Assembly: GCA_036501345.1 (NCBI GenBank)
Contig: DASYAN010000330.1
Span: 1-11,885 of the forward strand
DNA: 11,885 nt
Direction of reading: 5' to 3'
Source of the DNA: DASYAN01 sp036501345
Lineage (GTDB): Bacteria > Chloroflexota > Ktedonobacteria > Ktedonobacterales > Ktedonobacteraceae
Under the pieces are notes generated by a model. It ran no database searches. It was not told the origin of the DNA and saw nothing but the letters and a program-made list of their open reading frames with translations. Both the position numbers and the translations under genes were made by a program. Positions within the stretch are counted from its first letter, which is position 1. Each line of letters begins with the position of its first letter. Positions 1 to 6,927 of the stretch are shown piece after piece.

Positions 1-121
1 CTTTTCTTATTAGGATAACTTAACTATATGCTTTGTGCGTACACTTCACGAGCACTTTTCCTCGGAGACGGAAAAATCATCGTGAAATAGCGTGAAATAT
101 TAATGTGATTTTAACTTCTAA

Positions 122-223
122 ATGGAAATATTGGTGTATACTATTTATACCGCGCAAGTACGTTTGCACGGATCTAATATATCTTTAGGAATATGGTTGG
201 TAGGGATTTTAGCTTCCTATTAA
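122..223 (+). CDS. Possible 33-residue small ORF ending at a terminator
   Basis: An ATG at 122 opens a 33-codon frame that stops with TAA at 221-223, one base before the terminator hairpin begins at 225. The predicted peptide has a polar middle and a hydrophobic C-terminal third (roughly residues 21-33, including the run GIWLVGILASY), so it could be a membrane microprotein. An in-frame TAA sits directly before the ATG. There is no convincing Shine-Dalgarno sequence upstream. The snug placement against the terminator is the only argument for it, and a frame of this length can arise by chance. I have no family match. Confidence 0.15.
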   Translation: MEILVYTIYTAQVRLHGSNISLGIWLVGILASY

Positions 224-224
224 G

Positions 225-260
225 CAAGGGTTTTCCAGACTGGAAAGCTCTTGTTTTTTT
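225..260 (+). terminator. Rho-independent terminator
   Basis: A long hairpin runs from 225 to 253. The arm starting CAAGGGTTTTCC pairs with the arm ending GGAAAGCTCTTG, giving about 12-14 pairs including two G-T wobbles around a short AGACT loop. It is followed at once by a run of seven T at 254-260. Orientation is plus, because the minus-strand reading has no T run after the stem. It must end a transcript that begins in the first 220 bases or left of the window. No recognised gene lies directly before it. Confidence 0.85.
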
Positions 261-311
261 GTCTCCTCCTGACACTCTCCGCCATAAATGACGGGGATTC
301 TTCCTTCATCA

Positions 312-342
312 TTGCGGATGGCAAGGTTCTCAATAGTATAAT
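312..342 (+). promoter_or_regulatory. Candidate sigma70-type promoter for the membrane protein gene
   Basis: A perfect TATAAT lies at 337-342, preceded by TTGCGG at 312-317 with a 19-base spacer, longer than the usual 17. A start about seven bases downstream would give a leader of roughly 35 bases before the ATG at 385. The -10 box is convincing and the -35 box is weak. Confidence 0.45.
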
Positions 343-384
343 GGTTATGTATAGATTTATTCTTTAAGAAGGGAAGAATTGCAT

Positions 385-1062
385 ATGCTTCAACAACCTC
401 GCAAAGTAGGAGCGATCATCACTCTCTGTGGCGGCATTCTGGCCTTGTTCGCTTTTTTTGTCCTGCCGCTCATCTCGATAAATCTGAGCTTACCCGGAAC
501 CCTCCCAAACTTACCCGGAACCCTCCCAAACCTACCTGGGAACCCTCCAAACCTACTTGGGAACCCTCCAAACCTACTTGGGAACCCTCCAAATCTACCT
601 GGGAACCCTCCAAATCTACCTGGAAAGCTAAGCTTCGTCGGGAATTTCACTGCCCCACAGTTTGCCTCTCTACCATACTCGTGGTGGGGATCGGTCTGGA
701 TTGCAGCAGTTCTCGCGCTGATGCTTTGCCTGCTGGCCTTGGTGCCCTTGTTCAATAAGGGCGTTGCAATAACACCACTTCTGGGATATGCTCAGCCCCA
801 GCCGCCACATCTACCAACACCAACCTCGGGATATATCCCTCAGGGGAAATCGAGTCGAGGAGTAAAGGCTGCGTCTATCGGGATCATTGTTACCAGCGTG
901 ATTATTCTTCTTCTCTGTATACTCTTCGATATTAGTATTTCTCAATCTCCTAATACCGTAATTCTTAGTATGGGCTTCTGGGTTTATGCCCTAGGATGCA
1001 TTGCAGGACTAATCGGCGGTATTATACAAGCGAGAGCCACCAGCTTGTCTGAAGAGAATTAG
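385..1062 (+). CDS. Four-helix membrane protein with a heptapeptide repeat loop
   Basis: I do not recognise this 225-residue protein. It has four hydrophobic segments: about residues 9-32, 103-122, 162-181 and 192-214. Between the first and second lies a Pro/Asn/Gly-rich repeat of seven residues (LPGTLPN, LPGNPPN, LLGNPPN variants) at residues 36-77, followed by a partial copy. With basic residues before the first helix (QQPRKVG), the repeat loop should lie outside the membrane. The proline-rich linker between the second and third helices and both termini would then be inside. I chose the ATG at 385 over the TTG at 379: an AAGAAGGGAAG purine stretch at 366-376 could serve either, but ATG is the commoner start and both share the frame. 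The gene stands alone and converges on the permease gene to its right. Function is unknown; a small integral membrane protein with a surface-exposed spacer is all that can be said. Confidence 0.75.
   Translation: MLQQPRKVGAIITLCGGILALFAFFVLPLISINLSLPGTLPNLPGTLPNLPGNPPNLLGNPPNLLGNPPNLPGNPPNLPGKLSFVGNFTAPQFASLPYSWWGSVWIAAVLALMLCLLALVPLFNKGVAITPLLGYAQPQPPHLPTPTSGYIPQGKSSRGVKAASIGIIVTSVIILLLCILFDISISQSPNTVILSMGFWVYALGCIAGLIGGIIQARATSLSEEN
490..624 (+). repeat. In-frame 21-bp tandem repeat (six copies plus a partial)
   Basis: Six full 21-base units begin at 490, 511, 532, 553, 574 and 595, with a 9-base partial unit from 616. Units 1 and 2 are identical to each other. Units 3 to 6 form a second sequence type that differs among copies only at one or two sites (CTACCT or CTACTT at the start, AAC or AAT at the end). 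Each unit encodes seven residues, so gain or loss of a copy keeps the frame. The pattern of near-identical neighbours points to recent duplication by replication slippage. Confidence 0.95.
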
Positions 1063-1145
1063 ACGCTGTTCGCCCCTTCCTCTATCAAGTTTTTCAATGG
1101 GGGGACATATCCTGTATGGTGGGTGCTTTGCGTTCAGTGAGAATG

Positions 1146-2318
1146 TCATGTTTCTCCTGTTATCGTACTTTGAGGGCGGTCTGTCAGGCTCTCATCAACC
1201 TTGTCGGAGTCTTGCTGTTTCACCTGCTCAAACTGTTCGGGATTGGTTGCACGCCAGTTGGTCCAGAGTGCAGCGATTAGGGCTTGCAGGACGCCCGCGA
1301 TGGGTGAGGCGAAGAGTGCTCCCCAGATGCCGAAGAGTTCGGCACCCGCAATCAGAGCTGCAATGGAGATCACTGGATGCAGTCCAACGGCCTTGCCCAC
1401 GATCCGTGGTCCCACGATATCACCCTCTATGACGTGAACGACCACGAAGTAGATGAGCACGCCTAGGGCGATTAGCCATCCTTGTGTGAGGGCGATGAGG
1501 GTACAGATGAGGCCGGAGAGCAGTGTTCCCAGAACGGGGATGAACTCTAGCACGAATGCCAGGAGACCGAGTAAGACGGCATAGGGCACGCGGAAGACGA
1601 ACATCCCACCGCCGACAAGGATACCGACCAAGACTGCAAGAATAAATTGACCCCGAATATAGCCACCGACAATACGCTGTACGGTGGAGAGCACAAAATT
1701 GGCTTGTGCTCTGTGTGGTGCGTTGTGGCGTACCCAGTTGGCTACACGAGAGCCATCAATGAGCAAGTAAATGCTGAGCACTGCCACCAGGACGATGTCC
1801 AAAACGACATTAAAGAAACCAGTCAGAATAGGAACCGCACTGCTCGCAATCCCTTCGAGTTGGCTGGTAATCTGCGTGCGAAGCGACGTGATCTGCTCAG
1901 ACGAAATGCCAATGGTGTGTAATGTCTGCTCTAGTGGGGAGAGATAACCAGCACTCTTTGGTGTTAGCCATCGCTGGACGTTTGAGGCAAGCGAACCAAC
2001 CTGTTCTATTGCAGTGGCGATGACCAAGTAGAGCAGGAAACTGATAGCCCCAAGGACAAGAAGATACATAACCAAGATCGCCAGGAAGCGCGGTATGAAA
2101 CCCTGCAACACTTTGACGCCAGGCGCGAGAGCATAGGCCAGTAATGCGGCAATGGTCAAGAGAAGAAGTGTGCGAACAATGTGTCCCGCGCCCCACAGGA
2201 CGAGACATACCAATGCTGTCCAGGCGAGGATGGCAATAGGGATGTCGCGTCGACGTGCCCACTTGGACGAGACAGCTTCTGTGCGTGATACGGCAAGTGG
2301 ACGAGTAGTTGAAGACAT
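1146..2318 (-). CDS. AI-2E family transporter (PerM/YdiK-type permease)
   Basis: This 390-residue protein is an integral membrane permease of the AI-2E transporter family (once called UPF0118 or PerM). Family hallmarks are clear: GGYIRGQ at 218-224, the LEFIPVLGTLLSG block at 257-269, the IEGDIVGPRIVGKAVGLHP block at 297-315, and FGIWGALFASPIAGV near 329-343. Eight or so hydrophobic segments fit the family, with a long soluble loop between about residues 103 and 160. Members have been linked to autoinducer-2 export or sodium/proton antiport; the family name does not prove the substrate, and I would not assign one. The C-terminal 30 residues are polar and Gln/Asp-rich. The start is supported by AAGGAA about ten bases upstream. 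It lies 14 bases after the Gln-rich protein gene, whose TAA stop is adjacent to this ribosome site, so the two are probably co-transcribed and perhaps translationally coupled. Confidence 0.93.
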   Translation of the reverse strand: MSSTTRPLAVSRTEAVSSKWARRRDIPIAILAWTALVCLVLWGAGHIVRTLLLLTIAALLAYALAPGVKVLQGFIPRFLAILVMYLLVLGAISFLLYLVIATAIEQVGSLASNVQRWLTPKSAGYLSPLEQTLHTIGISSEQITSLRTQITSQLEGIASSAVPILTGFFNVVLDIVLVAVLSIYLLIDGSRVANWVRHNAPHRAQANFVLSTVQRIVGGYIRGQFILAVLVGILVGGGMFVFRVPYAVLLGLLAFVLEFIPVLGTLLSGLICTLIALTQGWLIALGVLIYFVVVHVIEGDIVGPRIVGKAVGLHPVISIAALIAGAELFGIWGALFASPIAGVLQALIAALWTNWRATNPEQFEQVKQQDSDKVDESLTDRPQSTITGET

Positions 2319-2332
2319 AAAGGGCCATTCCT

Positions 2333-2791
2333 TTACATTCTCATACCCCCACCAAGTAGCTGCTTGGCTGCAAAGGCTGCGATGCCAGCAGCTGCTAGCT
2401 TGGCACCAGTGCTGCCAAGCGGACCTCCAGGTCCCATTATTTGGTGCAGCAGGTCGGGCTGTTGCTGTTGTGCATAACCAGTTACACGTGCAGCCTCTTG
2501 AGGGGACATACTATAGGGATTGGTGTTCTGTATTCCCATATGCTGTGGTGTGATGCCTCGTTGCATTAGACCCCCAAGGAGTCCTTGCATCAATCCTCCA
2601 CGCTGCTCTTGAGGCATCTGTTGATAGTAGTTTTCATGTGCCTGTTGCACCATCTGTGGTGGGGCATTTTGCACAAACTGTCTATAGTTGTTGTACGCTT
2701 CCTGGTCAGGTATCTGAGCGTAGGTACCTTGATCCCAGTGGTTGGCATACTGTTGATACATCTGTTGGTTGTTTTGATCAAAGGGCCACAT
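2333..2791 (-). CDS. Small Gln-rich protein, unknown function
   Basis: This 152-residue protein is not one I recognise. The first two thirds are rich in Gln, Asn, Tyr and Met (about residues 6-65), with blocks such as NNQQMYQQY and HENYYQQMPQEQRGG. A short GLMQGLLGGLMQRGI stretch follows at 66-80, and the C-terminus (about 121-152) is Gly/Ala-rich and could form a single amphipathic or membrane-associated helix. The frame is open further upstream to 2962, but I place the start at 2791: MWPFDQ there is preceded by AAAGGAA at a spacing of about six bases, and the upstream extension has no similar site and reads like intergenic AT-rich DNA. There is no signal peptide. It is the first gene of a likely two-gene transcript with the permease. 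A role as a permease partner or envelope-associated protein is only a guess from position. Confidence 0.75.
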   Translation of the reverse strand: MWPFDQNNQQMYQQYANHWDQGTYAQIPDQEAYNNYRQFVQNAPPQMVQQAHENYYQQMPQEQRGGLMQGLLGGLMQRGITPQHMGIQNTNPYSMSPQEAARVTGYAQQQQPDLLHQIMGPGGPLGSTGAKLAAAGIAAFAAKQLLGGGMRM

Positions 2792-3049
2792 AAAAATTCC
2801 TTTCAGTATTGTGTTGAGATAGACTTGGCAACACCAAAGTTGACACGCATCATACAAAGAAAAAGTTTCACTTATATCGCGTTTTTCTTTTGTTGTTTTT
2901 ATAAGCCTTAAGTGTTTCAAAAAAATATTGATGAAAAACCTCTTTAAGCGAGGATTAATCATGAGTTAAATTTTATGTGTTTTACTACTTATTGAGTGAA
3001 GAATGATTTTGCTTGTAAACAATGCCGTTTGCAGACCGTATTCTCGCTC
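2792..3049. other. AT-rich intergenic region upstream of the Gln-rich protein gene
   Basis: This stretch must hold the minus-strand promoter for the Gln-rich protein and permease genes. A minus-strand TTGCCA with a 17-base spacer to TACTGA lies close to the start, but the -10 match is poor. The part from about 2850 to 3000 is notably AT-rich. I see no RNA gene or strong terminator. Confidence 0.35.
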
Positions 3050-3300
3050 GGCATAGGCGCTGCGTTTGCCGAGTTCTTCTCTGGTCCAAGTAGGAGGTAA
3101 GCAAGAGAGGTTCTTGCAGTTCTTGGGATTGTAGGCCACGACGGCTACCGCCCCCAGCAGAGCATGAATCCAAGCAATCAAGCGCAAGCCCCAATAGGCC
3201 GTGTCGAGACGGATAACTCGAGGACGGATCTGATAGACTGGCGAGCCCAGACCTGCAAGCGTTGTGCGAAGGGAGCATCGGCGAGGGGGAACTTGCCTCG
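3050..3300 (-). pseudogene. Frameshifted DDE transposase remnant
   Basis: A minus-strand frame from about 3241 down to 3056 reads RPRVIRLDTAYWGL, then an Ile/Ala-rich stretch, then SCLPPTWTREELGKRSA. I recognise this as the C-terminal catalytic region of a transposase common in Ktedonobacteria-type genomes, with the Asp of RLD a likely DDE residue. The preceding homologous stretch (ADAPFAQRLQVWA, about 3242-3282) lies in a different frame, so a frameshift falls between about 3226 and 3242. After GKRSA the usual continuation with the acidic catalytic residue (of the form IERFFGR) is missing and the sequence becomes unrelated. N-terminal and C-terminal parts are therefore gone, and I see no terminal inverted repeats nearby. 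It is a dead fragment that marks an old insertion between the permease pair and the hydrolase gene. The assignment is from memory of the family. Confidence 0.7.
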
Positions 3301-3386
3301 CCAAGGCTCGCTTACCTTATTCTGCCAAGCTCTCATCTACTGATCTGCTTTTTGGGGTTACGAAATGCCTTCAAGATGTCTCAAGA

Positions 3387-5033
3387 TCATTGATTGGATG
3401 GTGTTGGCTTGATGGTCACGCCAGTGACGAACTGTTGGTTGGTGATATTCATCTCGGTCAGGGTAGTGGCGTAGGTAGTGCTGCCCGGCATTTTAATCGA
3501 GTCGAACAGCACTTTGCTGATGTTGGAGGTGGCGCTAAAGCCAGTCAGCTTCCCCGCTGTAGTGCCACGGTCACGGATATTGATCTGCTTAACCTGGATA
3601 CCAGAGATTGGTCCGGCCCCATCGTTCGCTTGATCTTCGATCGTGAAGGCAAGCCAAGTTCGGTTGCCAGCGTTACCGTTGTCGATGTGCTCAATGTCGA
3701 TGTTGCTAAAAGTCACATTGGTCATTGCCGCTTGGTATGCCCTGTGATCGATACCTATTGCCACTGCGCTGTCGTACACCACACTGTTCTGGAAAGTGAT
3801 ATTGTCCTGATTATCGCCCACACCCTGCCCAACCTTGAACCCATAGCAAACGGTCCAGGAGATGACATCATCGAACTTAACGTTCTTGACTTCCTCTGGG
3901 TTCCCTGGCCAGTTGACGGTGATATCCCCACTCGTCTTCGTGTAGCTCTTCGTCGAGTAGGGGTCATCCAGACTGATACCGATGCCCCGCTGAACGGTAA
4001 CGTTCTGTGACTCGATCACGTCGATGCCATCGTCCTCACTCATGTCGAAGCGGTTAAATATTTTCATATTGGTGAACTGCAGGGTGTTTGAGCGCACAGG
4101 AATCACTGCCCAGGATGCCGACTCTCGGATGGTGAGCCCATCGAGCGTGAAGTTACTGGTCGCGATTGGCACGAGGATATTCATCCCAAACCCTGCCTTG
4201 GTAGCAGCCATGCCGTTACCGTCTAGTGTGCCACGTCCGAACAACTTGATGTTCCTGGATCCAAATGCTGTGTAGATCCACCAAGTCAGGTCTCGATTCT
4301 GTGAATTCTTGTGTGCATCTGTTGTTCTGTAGAGGCTCTTGTCCGGTACGACACGCAGCACCGCCCCAGCCTCCAGGTAAACCGACGTGTTGCTTTTCAG
4401 CTCCAGATTGCCCACCATGTAGACCCCTCGAGGAATGTAGACGATGCCAGCAGCATGGCCAGGCTGGCTACCAAAAGTCGAAGCATCGTTTAATGCATCC
4501 TGCACTGCTTTCGTCGTAACACTGCCTCTGCTGCTGTCGGCCCGGTATGGAGGGGAGGTAACATTGAAGGTTCCAGTACCACTACTAGCTAGTTGTTCCG
4601 TCTCGGCTGGGTCTGCGGTGATTACTATCTGCCGTTGATCATCAAGCTTGACGATGAGGTACTGTGGTCCTGGAAGAGTGAATGTGGCAGTGTCGTGACT
4701 CAAGGTCGCTTGAATGCCCAGTTTCATCGGGCTGATCAGTGCCTTGCCCACGTTCGTGCCGTTGAGCTTCTTCACCACAATCTGTGCAATCCCTGAGCCC
4801 ATCGAGAATTGCGCGTAGTCATAGCCCGTATATCCATTGATTGGCACTGCTGTCCCGTTCACCGACAGGGTATAAGTGGTCGATGGAGTGTACACTGAGG
4901 GTAATGGTGCCGTACTGATCAGCGCGAGAGTGGCCCGTGCTGATGTTCCTGTCACGTTGATGGCTGCTGAGGTAAGAACAAGAACAGCCAAGACTACTGG
5001 CCATAAGAGCTTCCTTGATTGTGAGTATTCCAT
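3387..5033 (-). CDS. Secreted beta-helix glycoside hydrolase, GH28/GH49-like
   Basis: This 548-residue protein has a Sec signal peptide: KLLWPVVLAVLVLTSAA at residues 8-24 after basic residues. A beta-sandwich domain follows (about 50-160, with YAQFSM and a LIVKLD strand), then a right-handed parallel beta-helix (about 165-515). The helix part has RGTLDGNG at 267-274, EDDGID at 333-338 and SLDDPYSTKS at 354-363, which resemble the GTIDGNG, NTDGID and GDDCIAIKS blocks of polygalacturonases, so the acidic catalytic Asp residues appear present. The GHG and RIK motifs of true GH28 enzymes are not evident. An N-terminal sandwich plus beta-helix is also the layout of GH49 dextranases. It probably hydrolyses a plant or microbial polysaccharide outside the cell; the substrate cannot be set from sequence. 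The frame extends to 5105, but ATG 5033 has GGGGAAAG just upstream and puts the signal peptide at the N-terminus. Confidence 0.8.
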   Translation of the reverse strand: MEYSQSRKLLWPVVLAVLVLTSAAINVTGTSARATLALISTAPLPSVYTPSTTYTLSVNGTAVPINGYTGYDYAQFSMGSGIAQIVVKKLNGTNVGKALISPMKLGIQATLSHDTATFTLPGPQYLIVKLDDQRQIVITADPAETEQLASSGTGTFNVTSPPYRADSSRGSVTTKAVQDALNDASTFGSQPGHAAGIVYIPRGVYMVGNLELKSNTSVYLEAGAVLRVVPDKSLYRTTDAHKNSQNRDLTWWIYTAFGSRNIKLFGRGTLDGNGMAATKAGFGMNILVPIATSNFTLDGLTIRESASWAVIPVRSNTLQFTNMKIFNRFDMSEDDGIDVIESQNVTVQRGIGISLDDPYSTKSYTKTSGDITVNWPGNPEEVKNVKFDDVISWTVCYGFKVGQGVGDNQDNITFQNSVVYDSAVAIGIDHRAYQAAMTNVTFSNIDIEHIDNGNAGNRTWLAFTIEDQANDGAGPISGIQVKQINIRDRGTTAGKLTGFSATSNISKVLFDSIKMPGSTTYATTLTEMNITNQQFVTGVTIKPTPSNQ

Positions 5034-5043
5034 TCTTTCCCCT

Positions 5044-5068
5044 AGCCTCCATTGTAGAATTGGAGGCT
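5044..5068 (-). promoter_or_regulatory. Perfect inverted repeat directly upstream of the hydrolase start
   Basis: AGCCTCCA (5044-5051) and TGGAGGCT (5061-5068) are perfect complements around a 9-base loop. On the minus strand the hairpin ends at 5044, immediately before the AGGGGAAAG ribosome site and the ATG at 5033. It could shield or present the ribosome site, or be an operator. No T run follows, so it is not a terminator. Confidence 0.55.
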
Positions 5069-5082
5069 GTTTCCTTCTTCTG

Positions 5083-5102
5083 AAAAATGGGACTTCCCAT
5101 TT
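5083..5102 (-). terminator. Hairpin with T run in the hydrolase leader
   Basis: On the minus strand AAATGGGA and TCCCATTT (5102-5085) form a perfect inverted repeat with only two bases between the arms, so the real loop is larger and the stem about six pairs. The 3' arm runs into five T in total (5087-5083). It could be a weak intrinsic terminator for the upstream asparagine-synthase-like gene or an attenuator in the hydrolase leader. The stem is short and AU-rich at its base, so strength is doubtful. Confidence 0.4.
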
Positions 5103-5216
5103 CATTCAGAGTGGTGTAGCTGCTACATGAGCGTCTAACTCTCAAAAAACGCTGCTACAAGGGCCTGCTTCTCTACTAAGAATACCCAATGCAAGAGTGG
5201 TCTTCCAGGACATCTA

Positions 5217-5248
5217 GGGAACAACTTTGGGAACGAAGGGAACAACTT
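5217..5248. repeat. Short direct repeats between the hydrolase and AsnB-like genes
   Basis: GGGAACAACTT occurs at 5217-5227 and again at 5238-5248, a 21-base period, with a third shorter GGGAACGAA at 5229-5237 between them. Two helical turns of spacing on the same face would suit a transcription factor site ahead of the hydrolase gene. The repeats could equally be chance or slippage. Confidence 0.35.
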
Positions 5249-5322
5249 CAGCTCAGAAAGGCTCTGGTTATCTGCGTTTTGGGCTGCTAACTCTATCAAG
5301 GGAAAGCAGTAGACAGTCAATA

Positions 5323-6918
5323 CTACATTTCTGCATCAAATAGCTGGCAGAAGAGTTGTGTTGTAAATACTAGCAGCAACTCTCGTGATACTGCTTCTCC
5401 ATTGGTTTGCTGCAAGAGCGCTTCTACTGCTTGAGGATCGAAAATTCCTCTGGCTTGCACTGCCTGGGGTGAAAGTACCTGTTGCAATAGATCAGAGTCA
5501 GCGATACGGAGGAGTGAAGAGCAGGGAGCAACTAGTGGTAATCCGGTTGTCGTCTCGTTCATGCTGGGAATATACTGCTGAACAAGTTTCGTTAAAATTT
5601 GCTCTTTTACTGCCATATCATCGAGCATAGCAGGCAAACGTGTCAGTGTATCCAGGACGTGTGTTGTGAGGTAAGGAGAGCGCACCACCATACGTTCTTG
5701 CACCGCTAGCTGGTGCATTGCGTGGACGATGAGATCGGGCAGGCGCAGATGTAGATCGAGATAATATAGACCTTGCTGAGTATAGGTAAACTGTCCAGCA
5801 CGCCGTGCCAGCTTGCGGGCATGCAGTGTCTGCTCCCATGGTTCTTCTTTTTCTAAAAGATCGGCCATATCTGGAGACCAGAGTTTTAGACCCTGCTGAT
5901 TTGGATCTACCAGATTGTGGCGATACTGTTCCAGGATGTCAAATGTTTCTGAAGTTGAGGCCGATACTGTGGGTTGGTGGATGGAGGGACTGAGTAATGT
6001 ACGGCCACCCAGGCCACTAATCACAACTCGTGCTCCTGTTTCCTCTGATACTGTATGCAATAACTGGTGGAGCGCCAATGGTCGAGTATTGGTAGTGGGA
6101 GCCTCTAACCCCGTTAGTACTGCAGACCAGAACTCAGGCTGATCAACCCCATCAATGGCCAAAAATGGACGTTGACATGCCTGGGCGACCTGCTCTGCTC
6201 GTGCCCAAGTCTCTGAAGGTGCAGATTTCATATAGCCAATGGATGCAACCGTGAATGTGGAAGTGGTATGGTTGGCTGTTAGTATACTTGCTAGAGCGGA
6301 AGCACTATTTCCACCAGTCAGTACGGCTAAGTGCTCGTGAGGAGGAAGGAGGTTAGCGCAGGCCTCATCCAATAGACTTTGAATTTGTGACAGGGAAGGC
6401 TCTACTGAGGCAGGCTGCTCAAGGTGATAGTCGGTTGCATGGTTCAGGACTGTTTTCGATCGTTGCCAGCGCAAGATCGAGCCTGCCGGAACGATCTGGA
6501 TGTCTTTGAAGATGGTCCAGGGAGCTGGAATAAAGCCATAGCGCAAGAGTGCGGCGAGAGCAGCAAGGTGCAAGCGGCGTGGTACGCTAACTGCAAGGAG
6601 TGCCTTTATCTCGCTTGCGAAGAGCAGGTTCCCTGGTGCAGGCCAGTCTGCAATATAGTACAGAGGGTACATACCTGAAAGCGGTCGTCGATAAACCAGT
6701 GTGCGTCGATCAGGAACCCAATCAAGTACGGAAGGTTCATCATTGTGCTGCATGGCATAGGCAGGATCAGAGAAGGCAATCAAGCCAGCTCCTGAGTGAA
6801 TTGTGTGTGCGGGTTGACCGCCGTAACGCTGCAGTACTTGCCCCATGGCCGCTAATGACTGCTCGATTACTTCTTGTGGAACCTGTTCGCCAGTGAGCCA
6901 ACCTGCTAATATGGGCAT
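5323..6918 (-). CDS. Asparagine-synthetase-B-like protein with degenerate active sites
   Basis: This 531-residue protein has the AsnB two-domain layout. The N-terminal glutaminase-like domain (about 1-160) keeps the SGMYPLYYI block (81-89), FASEIKALL (100-108) and the GFIPAPWTIFKDI block (128-140). The synthetase domain follows (about 170-460). The N-terminus is MPIL, so the Cys2 nucleophile for glutamine hydrolysis is absent. The ATP pyrophosphate loop, normally SGGLDSS, reads TGGNSAS at 201-207 and lacks the Asp. The second signature, normally SGEGADELFGG, reads SGLGGRTLLSP at 301-311 and lacks both Glu and the Asp. VRSPYL (412-417) and a Lys in VKEQIL (437-442) survive. AsnB, beta-lactam synthetase and lasso cyclase all need these ATP residues, so ordinary amide formation is unlikely. 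The start follows TAGGA by eight bases, and the 91-residue protein gene ends nine bases upstream, implying one transcript. A scaffold, a binding protein or a new activity are all possible. Confidence 0.85.
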   Translation of the reverse strand: MPILAGWLTGEQVPQEVIEQSLAAMGQVLQRYGGQPAHTIHSGAGLIAFSDPAYAMQHNDEPSVLDWVPDRRTLVYRRPLSGMYPLYYIADWPAPGNLLFASEIKALLAVSVPRRLHLAALAALLRYGFIPAPWTIFKDIQIVPAGSILRWQRSKTVLNHATDYHLEQPASVEPSLSQIQSLLDEACANLLPPHEHLAVLTGGNSASALASILTANHTTSTFTVASIGYMKSAPSETWARAEQVAQACQRPFLAIDGVDQPEFWSAVLTGLEAPTTNTRPLALHQLLHTVSEETGARVVISGLGGRTLLSPSIHQPTVSASTSETFDILEQYRHNLVDPNQQGLKLWSPDMADLLEKEEPWEQTLHARKLARRAGQFTYTQQGLYYLDLHLRLPDLIVHAMHQLAVQERMVVRSPYLTTHVLDTLTRLPAMLDDMAVKEQILTKLVQQYIPSMNETTTGLPLVAPCSSLLRIADSDLLQQVLSPQAVQARGIFDPQAVEALLQQTNGEAVSRELLLVFTTQLFCQLFDAEM

Positions 6919-6927
6919 GTGTTTTTC

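Larger units (their letters stand above)
1..378. other. Gene-poor left-edge region with terminator and candidate promoter
   Basis: No coding region longer than about 35 codons is visible here. All six frames have stops within about the first 26 bases, so no gene crosses the left edge by more than a few codons. The stretch holds two adjacent direct copies of CGTGAAATA (81-89 and 91-99), an inverted TTCACG (45-50), a weak hairpin (133-151), a 33-codon open frame (122-223), a strong plus-strand intrinsic terminator (225-260) and a consensus -10 box (337-342) ahead of the membrane protein gene. I cannot assign a function to the first 220 bases. Confidence 0.5.

Noticed and set aside
490..624. CRISPR-like array
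   Set aside because: The units are contiguous 21-mers without spacers, in frame within a membrane protein gene.
390..755. Minus-strand 121-codon open frame over the repeat region
   Set aside because: It is a shadow of the plus-strand membrane protein; a 21-bp repeat without stops keeps other frames open too.
2792..2962. Longer form of the Gln-rich protein starting at 2962
   Set aside because: The extra 57 residues are unlike the rest, derive from AT-rich promoter-like DNA, and ATG 2791 has a well-spaced AAAGGAA.
5034..5105. Longer hydrolase with 24 extra N-terminal residues (start at 5105)
   Set aside because: The extension is formed from the two inverted repeats, would bury the signal peptide, and ATG 5033 has a better ribosome site.
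5135..5320. 61-codon minus-strand frame just after the AsnB-like gene
   Set aside because: It begins with TTG, has no clear ribosome site, and shows no domain-like composition; it covers the direct repeats of an intergenic region.
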